DNA from: Sporolactobacillus pectinivorans
Lineage (GTDB): Bacteria > Bacillota > Bacilli > Bacillales > Sporolactobacillaceae
Assembly (NCBI RefSeq): GCF_002802965.1
Contig: NZ_NXGA01000001.1
Coordinates: 1,273,484-1,337,483 of the forward strand
Length of the DNA: 64,000 nt
Direction of reading: 5' to 3'
A program made the position numbers and the translations under genes. Shown here in pieces: positions 15,283 to 23,991 of the stretch. The notes beneath the pieces are model-generated. The model made no database searches and had not been told where the DNA came from. It was given only the letters and a program-made list of their open reading frames with translations. The first letter of the stretch is position 1. Each line of letters starts with the position of its first letter.

Positions 15283-16536
15283 ATGATTATCAACGACAAT
15301 CTTGGTGCACTGAATACGTTAAATCAATTGACGAAAAACAATAATGCAGTGCAGAAGTCTTTGCAGCAGCTTTCATCAGGTCTGCGCATCAACAGCGCAG
15401 CTGACGATCCGGCTGGTCTCGCTATTTCACAAAAGATGCAGGGCCAGATCAACGGTCTCAATCAGGCCTCTTCGAACGCTCAGGATGCGAACTCACTGAT
15501 CCAGACGGCTGATGGTTCATTAAGTGAAACACAGTCTATTCTGCAGAACATGCGTGAACTGGCAGTTCAGGCAGGCAACGACACGAATACAGCTTCCGAC
15601 CGCCAGCAGCTTCAGCAGGAAATTAATCAGTATACATCAGAAATCAACGGCATCAGCAACACGACTCAGTTCAACACACAGAATTTGCTCAACGGCAGCC
15701 AGGATGCTTCAACCGCTGTAACCGGCGTCGAAAGTTTTAAGCTCAATGGCACGCTTAATGTTGGTGACACGGTACAGATCGGCAACCAGACGTTCACGGC
15801 TGTTGCCAGTGGTGCGACTATTCCTGCTGGTTCTTCAGGAAGTCAGTTCAAACTTGCTGGTACCGCGTCAGGTATCGCTACTAATTTGGAAGCAGCAATT
15901 GGTAACAACGCAGTTCTGAACGGTGAATATACTGCTACAGGTGCAGCTGGTACGATTACTCTGACTCAGACAACGGCCAATACTTTGATGGCAGGCATTG
16001 CCGGCACGGGAGTTAACGCAAATTCAGTGCAGACGGTTACGGCCGGTGTTTCTGCAGGAACGGGCAAATCGCTGGTGTTCCAGATCGGCGCCAACCAGAA
16101 CCAGAGCCTTGCTCTCAACATTGGCAATATGAGTGCGTCTGCTTTGGGCATCGCTTCAACTACTTCGGGCAACGGTTTTTCGACCGGCTCACAAAATGTA
16201 ACGAATGGCACAAACAATACGAACATTCAATTTGGCTTGGATATTACGTCGGCCAGCGGCGCAGCGAGTGCCGTGACTACGATTCAGAGTGCTATTGACA
16301 TGGTTTCTTCTCAGCGCTCCGTGCTAGGCGCTTATCAGAACCGTCTGAATTCCACGGTCAACAACCTGACGACATCATCACAAAACCTGACATCAGCTAA
16401 GTCCGGCATTACCGATGTCGACATGGCCGCTGAAATGTCGAATTTCACGAAGGAAAATATCCTGAGCCAGGCTGCTACATCAATGCTGTATCAGGCTAAC
16501 CAGCTGCCGCAGAACGTACTGAAATTACTCCAGTAA
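15283..16536 (+). CDS. hag: Hag, flagellin
   Basis: Filament subunit exported through the flagellar type III apparatus. The 417-residue product has the conserved D0/D1 ends: MIINDNLGALNTLNQL and LSSGLRINSAADDPAGLAIS at the N-terminus, and ITDVDMAAEMSNFTKENILS with NQLPQNVLKLLQ at the C-terminus. The middle (about 140-340) is a Thr/Ser/Ala/Gly-rich surface domain, larger than in B. subtilis Hag (304 residues) and a natural site for O-glycosylation. The ATG at 15283 follows GGGAGGAAATTATT. Transcription is by sigma-D and translation is set by CsrA/FliW. Glycan genes surround it on both sides. Confidence 0.96.
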   Translation: MIINDNLGALNTLNQLTKNNNAVQKSLQQLSSGLRINSAADDPAGLAISQKMQGQINGLNQASSNAQDANSLIQTADGSLSETQSILQNMRELAVQAGNDTNTASDRQQLQQEINQYTSEINGISNTTQFNTQNLLNGSQDASTAVTGVESFKLNGTLNVGDTVQIGNQTFTAVASGATIPAGSSGSQFKLAGTASGIATNLEAAIGNNAVLNGEYTATGAAGTITLTQTTANTLMAGIAGTGVNANSVQTVTAGVSAGTGKSLVFQIGANQNQSLALNIGNMSASALGIASTTSGNGFSTGSQNVTNGTNNTNIQFGLDITSASGAASAVTTIQSAIDMVSSQRSVLGAYQNRLNSTVNNLTTSSQNLTSAKSGITDVDMAAEMSNFTKENILSQAATSMLYQANQLPQNVLKLLQ

Positions 16537-16567
16537 TTTAATTTTGCAGCAGAGATTTGAAATGAAG

Positions 16568-16597
16568 CGGGTTCCCATCCAGGGGATCCGTTTTTTT
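16568..16597 (+). terminator. hag terminator
   Basis: CGGGTTCCC (16568-16576) pairs with GGGGATCCG (16582-16590), followed by seven T. Confidence 0.85.
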
Positions 16598-16705
16598 GTT
16601 TATAAGCATTCATCCTAAGAGGCCAGCGATCCTGTAAAATTTCTATCATATTCCGATATAGTACATATAAAGAAAAATTTTTAAGAATGTGGGGGGAGAT
16701 TTGTC

Positions 16706-17305
16706 TTGATTTTCACCATAAATGATCAGAAACAGGAACTGAACAATCCCTCCGTGCAGCAAATCATGGAGAAAATCAATCGGCGTTTGGATGCAAATAC
16801 ATATTACAGTCATCTTGTTGTTAACGGAAAGGCTGTATACGACGATTGTGAGACTTACTTGAAAGAACATCTTTCGGATATCAACGAACTTGAAGTCGTG
16901 ACTCAGTCAATCGAAGTGTTGATTTATAGCAATCTGAACACTGCAAAACAGTATCTTGATCGGGTGCTTCCTGTTATTCCTCAGCTTTCAGATAATTTTT
17001 ATCAAAATCCTTCAGCTGAGGACTGGCAGATGTTCAATGATTTGTTGCAGGGAATGGAATGGCTCGGGAAATTGGCAGCAGCGATTGGCCAAAACAATTC
17101 ACGTCCAAACCATTGGGGGCAATACCTGCTTGCTTTTTCACCGATTCAGGAGAACTTGAGTGAATTGGAAACAGCTGTAAAGGAAAAGGATACGGTTCTG
17201 ATTGGTGACCTGATCCAGTATGAGCTCCAGCCACACCTGAGTGTCCTTAACGGTGAAATTGGCAAAACAATTGACAAAGAGGAAAAGCATTATGATCTTA
17301 ATTGA
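16706..17305 (+). CDS. Unrecognised flagellin-island protein
   Basis: A 199-residue acidic cytoplasmic protein of unknown function. Residues 1-72 have a strand-strand-helix-strand pattern (MIFTINDQKQEL, SVQQIMEKINRRL, HLVVNGKAVY, INELEVVTQS) that could be a ubiquitin-like beta-grasp fold. The rest is helical. It starts at TTG 16706, about 8 nt after GGGGGAG. A TCCGATAT sigma-D-like -10 box lies at 16652-16659, with TAAA only 13 nt before it. The stop overlaps the start of the Maf glycosyltransferase, so the two are translationally coupled and probably cooperate. Confidence 0.7.
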   Translation: MIFTINDQKQELNNPSVQQIMEKINRRLDANTYYSHLVVNGKAVYDDCETYLKEHLSDINELEVVTQSIEVLIYSNLNTAKQYLDRVLPVIPQLSDNFYQNPSAEDWQMFNDLLQGMEWLGKLAAAIGQNNSRPNHWGQYLLAFSPIQENLSELETAVKEKDTVLIGDLIQYELQPHLSVLNGEIGKTIDKEEKHYDLN

Positions 17306-19139
17306 GAACCGGAATTATCTGCGTTTCCGCAACCGCTCTTTGATAACCAGACTATCAACCTTAGAGAACAGTCCATTGTCAAACGCTGTTGTTGAGCCTT
17401 CCAGAAGCGGGGAGCCAACCTTGAAAGTACAGGTAAATCAGTCGTTTCAGTATGTACATAGCAGATATAATCCAGTAAGAGAGGCTGAAAGTCTGGTTTC
17501 GAGGATGGGAGATATGGAAAATTATGACCATATCTTGTTTATTGGTGCGGGGCTGGGTTACGCGGTTAAAGCATTCGCTTCAGCCTACCCAAAAAAGAAA
17601 ATTTCCCTCTTTGAGCCGGATAAAGAGGTGCTGATTCAGTTTCTTTCTTACCAGAAGCTTGATGAGGGCTGGGCGGATCAGCTTACGTTTATTTCTGATG
17701 ATGCAAATGAGGCGATGGCCCAGGTAAAACAGCGTATCGACAAAAATGGAGAACGTTTTTTCTTTTTTGTGTTACCCTTTTATGAAGAAAAATATCCGGA
17801 GCAAATTTGCCAGTTTCTCGACGTTCTTAAAGAATCGCTAATAGAAAAAAAAGAGGGATTGATTACGGATTTGTCTTTCCAGCAAAGATGGATTATCAAT
17901 GCCGTGAAAAATTTTCCGAAGTTGATCGCAACGCCGAATATTCTGCAGGACATCGACAAAACACTTTTCAGGGCTAAACCGGCAATTATCGTCTCCGCGG
18001 GTCCTTCGCTTAACGATGAGTTTGACCATCTGAGGCAGATTAAGCAACAGGGATCCGCCTATATTTTTGCGGTCGGATCGGCAATTAACGCTTTGATTAA
18101 ACAGGATATCATGCCGGACGCTGCCTGCACATATGATCCAAAACCGCAAAATTATCGTGTGATTCAAGTCATAAAGGATAAGAAGATAAAGTCTCTGCCC
18201 TTAATTTTTGGAAGCACGGTTGGTTTCGAAACGTTGGCTGACTATGATGGACCTATGCTCCACATGATCAACAGTCAGGATACTGTTTCCCCGTTATTAT
18301 TGAGGAGAGCAAACTTTCTTCCTACTGAAACGGTAAATGATGCCCCGTCAATTGCCGTTATTGCTTTCCAGATGCTGCTCAAGCTTGAAGCTGATCCGAT
18401 TATTCTAGTCGGCCAGAATCTTGCATACTTGGACGACAAGTTTTACGCTTCCGGTATCTCTTATGAGAACAGATCTGAAAATTTAAATGAGAATGATGAA
18501 AAGAAAGCGATGAATGTCAAGAGTGTCGATGGGAAAGACGTGATCACGAATCAAGTTTTTAATACGATGAGAAAACAACTGGAAATGTATATTCAGCTGA
18601 ATCCTGACAGGCATGTGATTAACACAACAAAGGGTGGCGCGGCGATAGCTGGTGCAGCTTTTATATCGCTTGACAAAGTGATTAAGGGAAGCTTGGTACC
18701 AGCAACGGTGGTGCCGAATTGGTACAAAAGTAAAAATCAATATATGCGCTCCATGATTTCAAAGAAGGTTAGTAATCTAGCGGGCTATGGAAGAGATTTA
18801 AGCCGTCTCTTTGAAAAGCTGATAAAGTCCTTAAGGCATCTGAAGGAAGCCGCCTCTCATTATCAAAATCCTGTCCAGCTTTCAAATGAAATAGACAAGG
18901 TCAATCATGATCTGCAAAAAGTGCAAAAAAATGCCTTCTATAAAAGTCTTGTGGTTCCGATGATGAAAGTTCAGGTCAGCAATTTTAATAAAAAAAGCGA
19001 AGCAATAAGAGCAGAGCGTGATGTATTTAATAAGACGCAGATGATTTTAAGGGAAATGGAAATCTTTCTGAATGAATGTTTCATGAACTATAAAGCAATC
19101 TATCCATCAGTTGAGGAACTGACGGATAGATGTAAATGA
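17292..19139 (+). CDS. Maf-type motility-associated glycosyltransferase
   Basis: Cytoplasmic transferase of the MAF_flag10 (DUF115) family that attaches nonulosonic acids such as pseudaminic or legionaminic acid to flagellin before export. The 615-residue product has an N-terminal Rossmann-like region (HILFIGAGLGYAVKAF, about 77-92), the core motif PAIIVSAGPSLNDE (about 217-230) with ACTYDPKPQNY, and a helical C-terminal domain. I choose ATG 17292 (GAGGAAA upstream); it overlaps the previous gene by 14 nt. It is followed by the CMP-sugar synthetase and a NeuB-type synthase, its donor pathway. Confidence 0.85.
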   Translation: MILIENRNYLRFRNRSLITRLSTLENSPLSNAVVEPSRSGEPTLKVQVNQSFQYVHSRYNPVREAESLVSRMGDMENYDHILFIGAGLGYAVKAFASAYPKKKISLFEPDKEVLIQFLSYQKLDEGWADQLTFISDDANEAMAQVKQRIDKNGERFFFFVLPFYEEKYPEQICQFLDVLKESLIEKKEGLITDLSFQQRWIINAVKNFPKLIATPNILQDIDKTLFRAKPAIIVSAGPSLNDEFDHLRQIKQQGSAYIFAVGSAINALIKQDIMPDAACTYDPKPQNYRVIQVIKDKKIKSLPLIFGSTVGFETLADYDGPMLHMINSQDTVSPLLLRRANFLPTETVNDAPSIAVIAFQMLLKLEADPIILVGQNLAYLDDKFYASGISYENRSENLNENDEKKAMNVKSVDGKDVITNQVFNTMRKQLEMYIQLNPDRHVINTTKGGAAIAGAAFISLDKVIKGSLVPATVVPNWYKSKNQYMRSMISKKVSNLAGYGRDLSRLFEKLIKSLRHLKEAASHYQNPVQLSNEIDKVNHDLQKVQKNAFYKSLVVPMMKVQVSNFNKKSEAIRAERDVFNKTQMILREMEIFLNECFMNYKAIYPSVEELTDRCK

Positions 19140-19170
19140 GTGAGAAACAAATGAAAAACAGGGTGATCTT

Positions 19171-19866
19171 ATGAAGTATTTAACAATAATACCCGCGCGC
19201 GGGGGATCAAAGGGCGTACCTTATAAAAATATAAAAATGATAAATGGAAAACCGCTGATCTGCTGGAGTATCGAGCAATCACTTGCCTGTGAATTGATTG
19301 ACCGGACGGTTGTTTCGACTGATTCTGAAGAAATTGCGGCTATAGTAGAAAAAAGCGGTGCCGAAATTCCATTCCTGCGTCCGGCATATTTGGCTGAGGA
19401 TGAAACACCTACTGAACCTGTTTTGATTCATGTCCTTGACGAGCTCTACAAGAAGGAACATTACCGGCCGGACGCGGTAATACTGCTCCAACCTACGTCA
19501 CCCGTCAGAAGAAAGAACAGATTGTATGAGGCAATAAAGTTATTTGAAGATCAAAACGCGGACTCATTAGTAAGCGTTTGTGAAAACCATCATTTTTTTT
19601 GGAAGAATCATCAGGCTCCCCTGCCTTTATATAATTATAAAGCTCGTCCCCGCAGGCAGGAAATTAAAGAGGAGGAGCGATGGTATCGGGAGAATGGTTC
19701 GATTTACATTACAAAACTCAGTACTCTGACATCCGGACAAAACCGTCTGGGAGGGAAAATTGCCATGTTTGTTATGGATGAAGATGAAAGTTATGAGATT
19801 GATTCCGCAATAGATTTTAAAATGGCGGAAATCCTTCTTAAGGAGCATGAACATGATTATCGATAA
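19171..19866 (+). CDS. CMP-nonulosonate cytidylyltransferase (NeuA/PseF/LegF type)
   Basis: Activates a nine-carbon acidic sugar with CTP to its CMP form, the donor for the Maf transferase. The 231-residue product carries the family signature IIPARGGSKGVPYKNIK (about 6-22), STDSEEIAAI, LLQPTSPVRR (about 108-117) and the late DEDESYEIDSAIDF metal-binding region. The sequence alone does not settle whether the sugar is sialic, legionaminic or pseudaminic acid. AGGGTGATC precedes the ATG. The gene end overlaps the following synthase gene by 14 nt. Confidence 0.88.
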   Translation: MKYLTIIPARGGSKGVPYKNIKMINGKPLICWSIEQSLACELIDRTVVSTDSEEIAAIVEKSGAEIPFLRPAYLAEDETPTEPVLIHVLDELYKKEHYRPDAVILLQPTSPVRRKNRLYEAIKLFEDQNADSLVSVCENHHFFWKNHQAPLPLYNYKARPRRQEIKEEERWYRENGSIYITKLSTLTSGQNRLGGKIAMFVMDEDESYEIDSAIDFKMAEILLKEHEHDYR

Positions 19867-22129
19867 AAATTTAAGTACATATATAGTAAACGGAGAAAGC
19901 AGCGTGATCAGTGCTTTAAATAAAATCAGTGAAAATAAGCAGGGGATTATCTTTATTCTGGACTATACAGGTACAATGGAAGGCACCCTGACTGATGGAG
20001 ACTTCAGGCGATGGATCGTGAAGCAGAAGACCATTGATTTGTCCTGCCCGGTTTTCGATATTGCCAACAAATCTTTTATCTCGATGAATCAGGATGAATT
20101 GAACGATAACCGGAAGGCGGATTACTTATTCGCAGAAAACAAAATAACCCATATTCCTGTTTTAGATGATAAAAAACGCTTGATTGCTATTGTAGAGAAA
20201 GAAACGTCCGGTCTGAAAATAGGGAAGCACGTCATTGATGATCAATCACCTGCTTTTGTCATTGCAGAAATAGGAAACAATCACAATGGCGATATCCGTC
20301 TGGCGAAGCAATTAGTCGATGAAGCGATAGCGGCGGGTGCGGATTGTGCGAAATTTCAAATGAGAAATCTGGATACGCTTTACAAAAATCATGGGAACGC
20401 GAATGACGACAGTGAAGATCTTGGGTCGCAGTACACCCTGGATCTCCTCAGCAAATTTCAGTTGACGAATAAAGAAATGTTTGACGTATTCGATTATTGT
20501 AAGTCTCGCGGAATTATTCCGTTGTGTACACCTTGGGACATAGAGAGCTTTAAGGCTTTGGAGAGCTATGGAATGGATGCTTATAAAGTGGCGTCAGCGG
20601 ATTTAACCAATCATACGTTGCTAAAGGAAATGGCAAAATCCGGAAAACCATTAATTTGTTCAACGGGAATGTCCAAAGAAAACGAGATCAGACAGGCTAT
20701 GGAAATCTTGCAGCAGCTGGGTGTCAATTATATCTTTTTACACTGCAACTCCACTTACCCCACACCTTTTAAAGATGTGAATTTGTCATATATGGAACAT
20801 TTGAAAAAGTTCAGCAATGGTCTGGTCGGGTACTCTGGCCATGAGCGGGGAATTAACGTGGCGATTGCCGCTGTTGCAAAGGGAGCTAAGGTCATCGAGA
20901 AACATTTGACACTTGACCGTTCTATGGAAGGAAATGATCATAAAGTAAGTCTGCTTCCTTCAGAGTTTAAAGAGATGATTCAGGCTATCCGGGAAGTTGA
21001 ATTAGCAACAGGCACACTAAAGAAAAGAGAAATGTCGCAAGGAGAAATTATTAATCGGGAAAATCTTGCTAAGAGTATTGTAACAAATTGTGCGATAGAA
21101 AAGGGAGAAATCATCACCCGGAATATGTTGGCTATTAAAAGTCCCGGGAAAGGGGTTCAACCTAACCGCATGAATGAAGTGATCGGACTGGTTGCCAGAA
21201 GAAGCTTCGGCCCGGGCGATTTTATTTATGATTCAGATTTAAAAAATGATTTTGTCCAACCGCGGGACTACAGTATCCCGCTTCAGTGGGGGATTCCGGT
21301 TCGATACCATGATTATCGAGAAATACTGAACAAAACAAACCCGAAACTGCTTGAATTTCATTTAAGTTATAAGGATCTTGACGAGAAGATTGAAGACTAT
21401 TTTGATCAGCAGCTCGATTTGGACCTGGTGGTACACGCGCCTGAATTGTTTGCCGGTGATCATTTACTGGATCTCTGCTCCATGGATGAAGCTTATCGTC
21501 AGCATTCCATCTCCGAGTTGCAAAGGGTCATTGACATGACAAGGGAACTGAAAAAATACTTCAAGAGAGCGACTCGCCCTTTCATTATCACAAATATGGG
21601 GGGATCAACGAGCAATGCGCCTCTGGCACCTACTGAAAGAGCAAAATATTATGAGCTGATTTCTAAAAGCTTGAATGAACTGGACAGGGAAGGTGTGGAA
21701 ATTATCGCTCAGACTATGCCACCGTTTCCCTGGCATTTTGGTGGACAAAGATATCAAAACCTGTTCATGGACTACCGGGATACAGTTGAATTTTGCCAGG
21801 AAAATCAATTAAGAGTATGTTTTGATACATCACATTCCAAGCTGGCCTGCAATAATTTTAAATGGTCATTTAAAGCGTTCATCAAGGATTTGGGACCCTA
21901 TATCGCGCATATGCACATTGTTGATGCCTCGGGGGTAGACGGTGAGGGGCTTCAGATCGGTGAAGGAGATATTGACTTTGGCATGCTGTTTGATGAAATA
22001 CAGGAATATGCACCGAATGCTTCATTTATACCGGAAATATGGCAGGGGCATAAAAATGACGGTGAAGGATTTTGGGTTGCCCTTGACAGATTAGAAAAAG
22101 TAACAAATATGAATAGCCTGATTAATTGA
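19853..22129 (+). CDS. CBS-NeuB-SAF-TIM-barrel fusion, nonulosonic acid synthase
   Basis: A 758-residue multidomain enzyme. Residues about 1-120 are a CBS-domain pair of the sugar-nucleotide type (TLTDGDFRRWI, THIPVLDDKKRLIAIVEKE). Residues 130-390 are a NeuB synthase barrel that condenses phosphoenolpyruvate with a hexosamine (VIAEIGNNHNGD, CTPWDIESFKALE, STGMSKENEI, HCNSTYPTP, EKHLTLDRSMEGNDH). Residues 400-465 are the SAF/antifreeze-like cap (NCAIEKGEIITRNMLAIKSP). Residues 475-755 are a second, xylose-isomerase-like TIM barrel (LRVCFDTSHSKL, AHMHIVDASG, PEIWQGH). ATG 19853 is chosen over 19847 because AAGGAG is then 7 nt away. The job of the last domain is unknown; an epimerase or isomerase step is possible. 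Confidence 0.85.
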   Translation: MIIDKNLSTYIVNGESSVISALNKISENKQGIIFILDYTGTMEGTLTDGDFRRWIVKQKTIDLSCPVFDIANKSFISMNQDELNDNRKADYLFAENKITHIPVLDDKKRLIAIVEKETSGLKIGKHVIDDQSPAFVIAEIGNNHNGDIRLAKQLVDEAIAAGADCAKFQMRNLDTLYKNHGNANDDSEDLGSQYTLDLLSKFQLTNKEMFDVFDYCKSRGIIPLCTPWDIESFKALESYGMDAYKVASADLTNHTLLKEMAKSGKPLICSTGMSKENEIRQAMEILQQLGVNYIFLHCNSTYPTPFKDVNLSYMEHLKKFSNGLVGYSGHERGINVAIAAVAKGAKVIEKHLTLDRSMEGNDHKVSLLPSEFKEMIQAIREVELATGTLKKREMSQGEIINRENLAKSIVTNCAIEKGEIITRNMLAIKSPGKGVQPNRMNEVIGLVARRSFGPGDFIYDSDLKNDFVQPRDYSIPLQWGIPVRYHDYREILNKTNPKLLEFHLSYKDLDEKIEDYFDQQLDLDLVVHAPELFAGDHLLDLCSMDEAYRQHSISELQRVIDMTRELKKYFKRATRPFIITNMGGSTSNAPLAPTERAKYYELISKSLNELDREGVEIIAQTMPPFPWHFGGQRYQNLFMDYRDTVEFCQENQLRVCFDTSHSKLACNNFKWSFKAFIKDLGPYIAHMHIVDASGVDGEGLQIGEGDIDFGMLFDEIQEYAPNASFIPEIWQGHKNDGEGFWVALDRLEKVTNMNSLIN

Positions 22130-22255
22130 ACAACATTTTTATAAAATGGGCTCGTCGCTTAACCTTGGTGAAGACAGCGCATGATTCTATTTAATTCACA
22201 ATGACACATCAATCTGTACTTTAAATGTTTAAACAAAATTGGGAGATTAATCTAT

Positions 22256-23353
22256 ATGAATATGTTGCAAAAAAAGCTGAATAATCATGACGGAGTTATA
22301 GACTATTATCAGAAGTGTATTAGTATTGCCAGAACACAGAAAGAAATCGTTGTTTTCGGTGTTGGCAGGGGTGGAAGAAATGTCTATAAACTGCTTAAAA
22401 CAAACGGTTTAAAAAATATTAAAGCTTTTTGTGATAATAATATAGCAAAACAGGGAGAAAAGTTTGCTGAATTTGAAATTCTTTCTCCTAGAGAGGCTGC
22501 TGTAAGATATCAGGATGCCTGCTTTGTAATCTCCTGCGTTGATAACGTTAATGTGAAGAAACAATTGTTGTCACTTGGAATTCCAGAAAGTTATATCAAG
22601 ACTTTTGATCTAACATGGTGTGATTTTGGACAAACGGATTTTAACTATATCATGCAACATATAGATGAATTTAATGAAGCATATGAGATGATGGCAGATA
22701 ACATATCGAAAAATGTCTTTATTGATTTACTTAATTATAAAATGACGCGTGATAAAAAATATGTTCAAAAAGCATACAATTCACTAGAAATCCAATATTT
22801 CGATACATTTGTGCCATTCTCGCAAGGACAAGTCTTTGTCGATGTTGGCTCATATACAGGCGATACTGCGGAAAATTATATAAAATGGTCAAAGGGAAAA
22901 TATGGGAAAATTATTTGCTTCGAGGCGAATAAAGATAACTTTGAAAGATTAAATAAAAATATTGAAAAGAACAAATGGAGCAATATAAAAACCTATTGCA
23001 TGGGAATATCTGATCAAAAATCCCTGCTTTCTTTTAATACTGTTAGTGCAGGCGGGGGCTACCTAACGGAAACGGGTGAAAACAAAATTGAAGTTGACTC
23101 ACTAGACCATATGTTAAATGAAAGAGTCGATTTTATAAAAATGGACATTGAGGGAGCTGAATACAATGCATTAATAGGTGCACAAGAAATTATTAAAATG
23201 TATAAACCCATATTGGCCTTTTGTGTTTATCATAAAAAAGATGATTTCTTTAAACTGACTCATCTTGTCAAAACTATCTGTCCTGAGTATAAATTTTATC
23301 TCAGACACTATAGTTTAACAGAAGGCGAAACAGTATGTTATGCAATAATTTAA
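22256..23353 (+). CDS. FkbM-family methyltransferase with N-terminal Rossmann-like domain
   Basis: A 365-residue protein. Residues about 20-115 look like a nucleotide-sugar or NAD-type Rossmann unit (IVVFGVGRGGRNVYKLL, AFCDNNIAKQG). Residues about 195-365 are an FkbM S-adenosylmethionine methyltransferase (VFVDVGSYTGDTAENYI, IICFEANKDNFERL, DFIKMDIEGAEYNALIG). It may O-methylate the flagellar glycan. GGGAG precedes the ATG. The gene is visibly more AT-rich than its neighbours and uses A/T-ending codons, which points to recent transfer. It lies 126 bp after the synthase gene. Confidence 0.8.
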   Translation: MNMLQKKLNNHDGVIDYYQKCISIARTQKEIVVFGVGRGGRNVYKLLKTNGLKNIKAFCDNNIAKQGEKFAEFEILSPREAAVRYQDACFVISCVDNVNVKKQLLSLGIPESYIKTFDLTWCDFGQTDFNYIMQHIDEFNEAYEMMADNISKNVFIDLLNYKMTRDKKYVQKAYNSLEIQYFDTFVPFSQGQVFVDVGSYTGDTAENYIKWSKGKYGKIICFEANKDNFERLNKNIEKNKWSNIKTYCMGISDQKSLLSFNTVSAGGGYLTETGENKIEVDSLDHMLNERVDFIKMDIEGAEYNALIGAQEIIKMYKPILAFCVYHKKDDFFKLTHLVKTICPEYKFYLRHYSLTEGETVCYAII

Positions 23354-23645
23354 GGAAGACGCGGGTTTTGTTGTGCACGTTCGGCAGTTCTGAATGATAA
23401 GAAATTTTTATTTTAAAGGTTTTGTTAAACTAATCTGTTGTTTTTCGCTCCAATCGACGGGGTGGCAAAACCAACATTGAACTTTAACATAGGCATTTTA
23501 AAAATAACCATAGGTAATAATATTCTTTCTACTGTCTTTTCTTAGTTCACTCATCGAGTCCGTATTGGGAGACTGTAGCACCTGGTTATAGACCAATTAT
23601 CATTTGCTATATTTGATCTAAATCATTTTCGAGAGATCCTGTTCT

Positions 23646-23672
23646 TAAACTTTCTACTCAAAAGTCCGATAT
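23646..23672 (+). promoter_or_regulatory. Sigma-D promoter of the (flaG) fliD operon
   Basis: TAAA (23646-23649), a 15-nt spacer, then TCCGATAT (23665-23672), the same boxes as the flgM promoter. It lies 320 bp upstream of fliD; the interval holds the flaG relic. Confidence 0.75.
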
Positions 23673-23722
23673 TTATATTAGGTTGGGGAAGTCAGCTATT
23701 TTCAGGAGAGGGAGGAAGCATG

Positions 23723-23985
23723 GATGCCGAATCTAGAGGCAGGTATTTCTTTCATCTATGCAGACCCGCATGACTCCGGCAACTAACAAGACCCGTCCGA
23801 TTCGACAAATATCGTGATACAGATGGAGAAAATTTTTTGTGACAAAACTGAATCCATTTGGTTTGCAAGTGAGAGTGGTCCGGGAAATGCCACCCAGAGA
23901 TTTCTCGACTGATATGGCAATGCCACAATTATGGAAAAATTAGTGATGATTTTTGAGCAGAGTCTCAATCAGCTAAAAAGGGGTG
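23723..23985 (+). pseudogene. flaG: Frameshifted flaG (yvyC) relic
   Basis: Three pieces in two frames line up as one FlaG protein: TNIVIQMEKIFCDKTESIWF (from about 23805), then LQVRVVREMPPRDFSTDMA (about 23866-23922), then MEKLVMIFEQSLNQLKRG (23931-23984). V-REMPPRDF corresponds to the FlaG hallmark VIREIPP followed by a conserved helix. At least two compensating frameshifts break the gene. A GGAGG and ATG near 23715-23725 may be the old start. FlaG modulates filament length in relatives and is normally between hag and fliD, exactly this position. Confidence 0.6.
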
Positions 23986-23991
23986 AAAACA

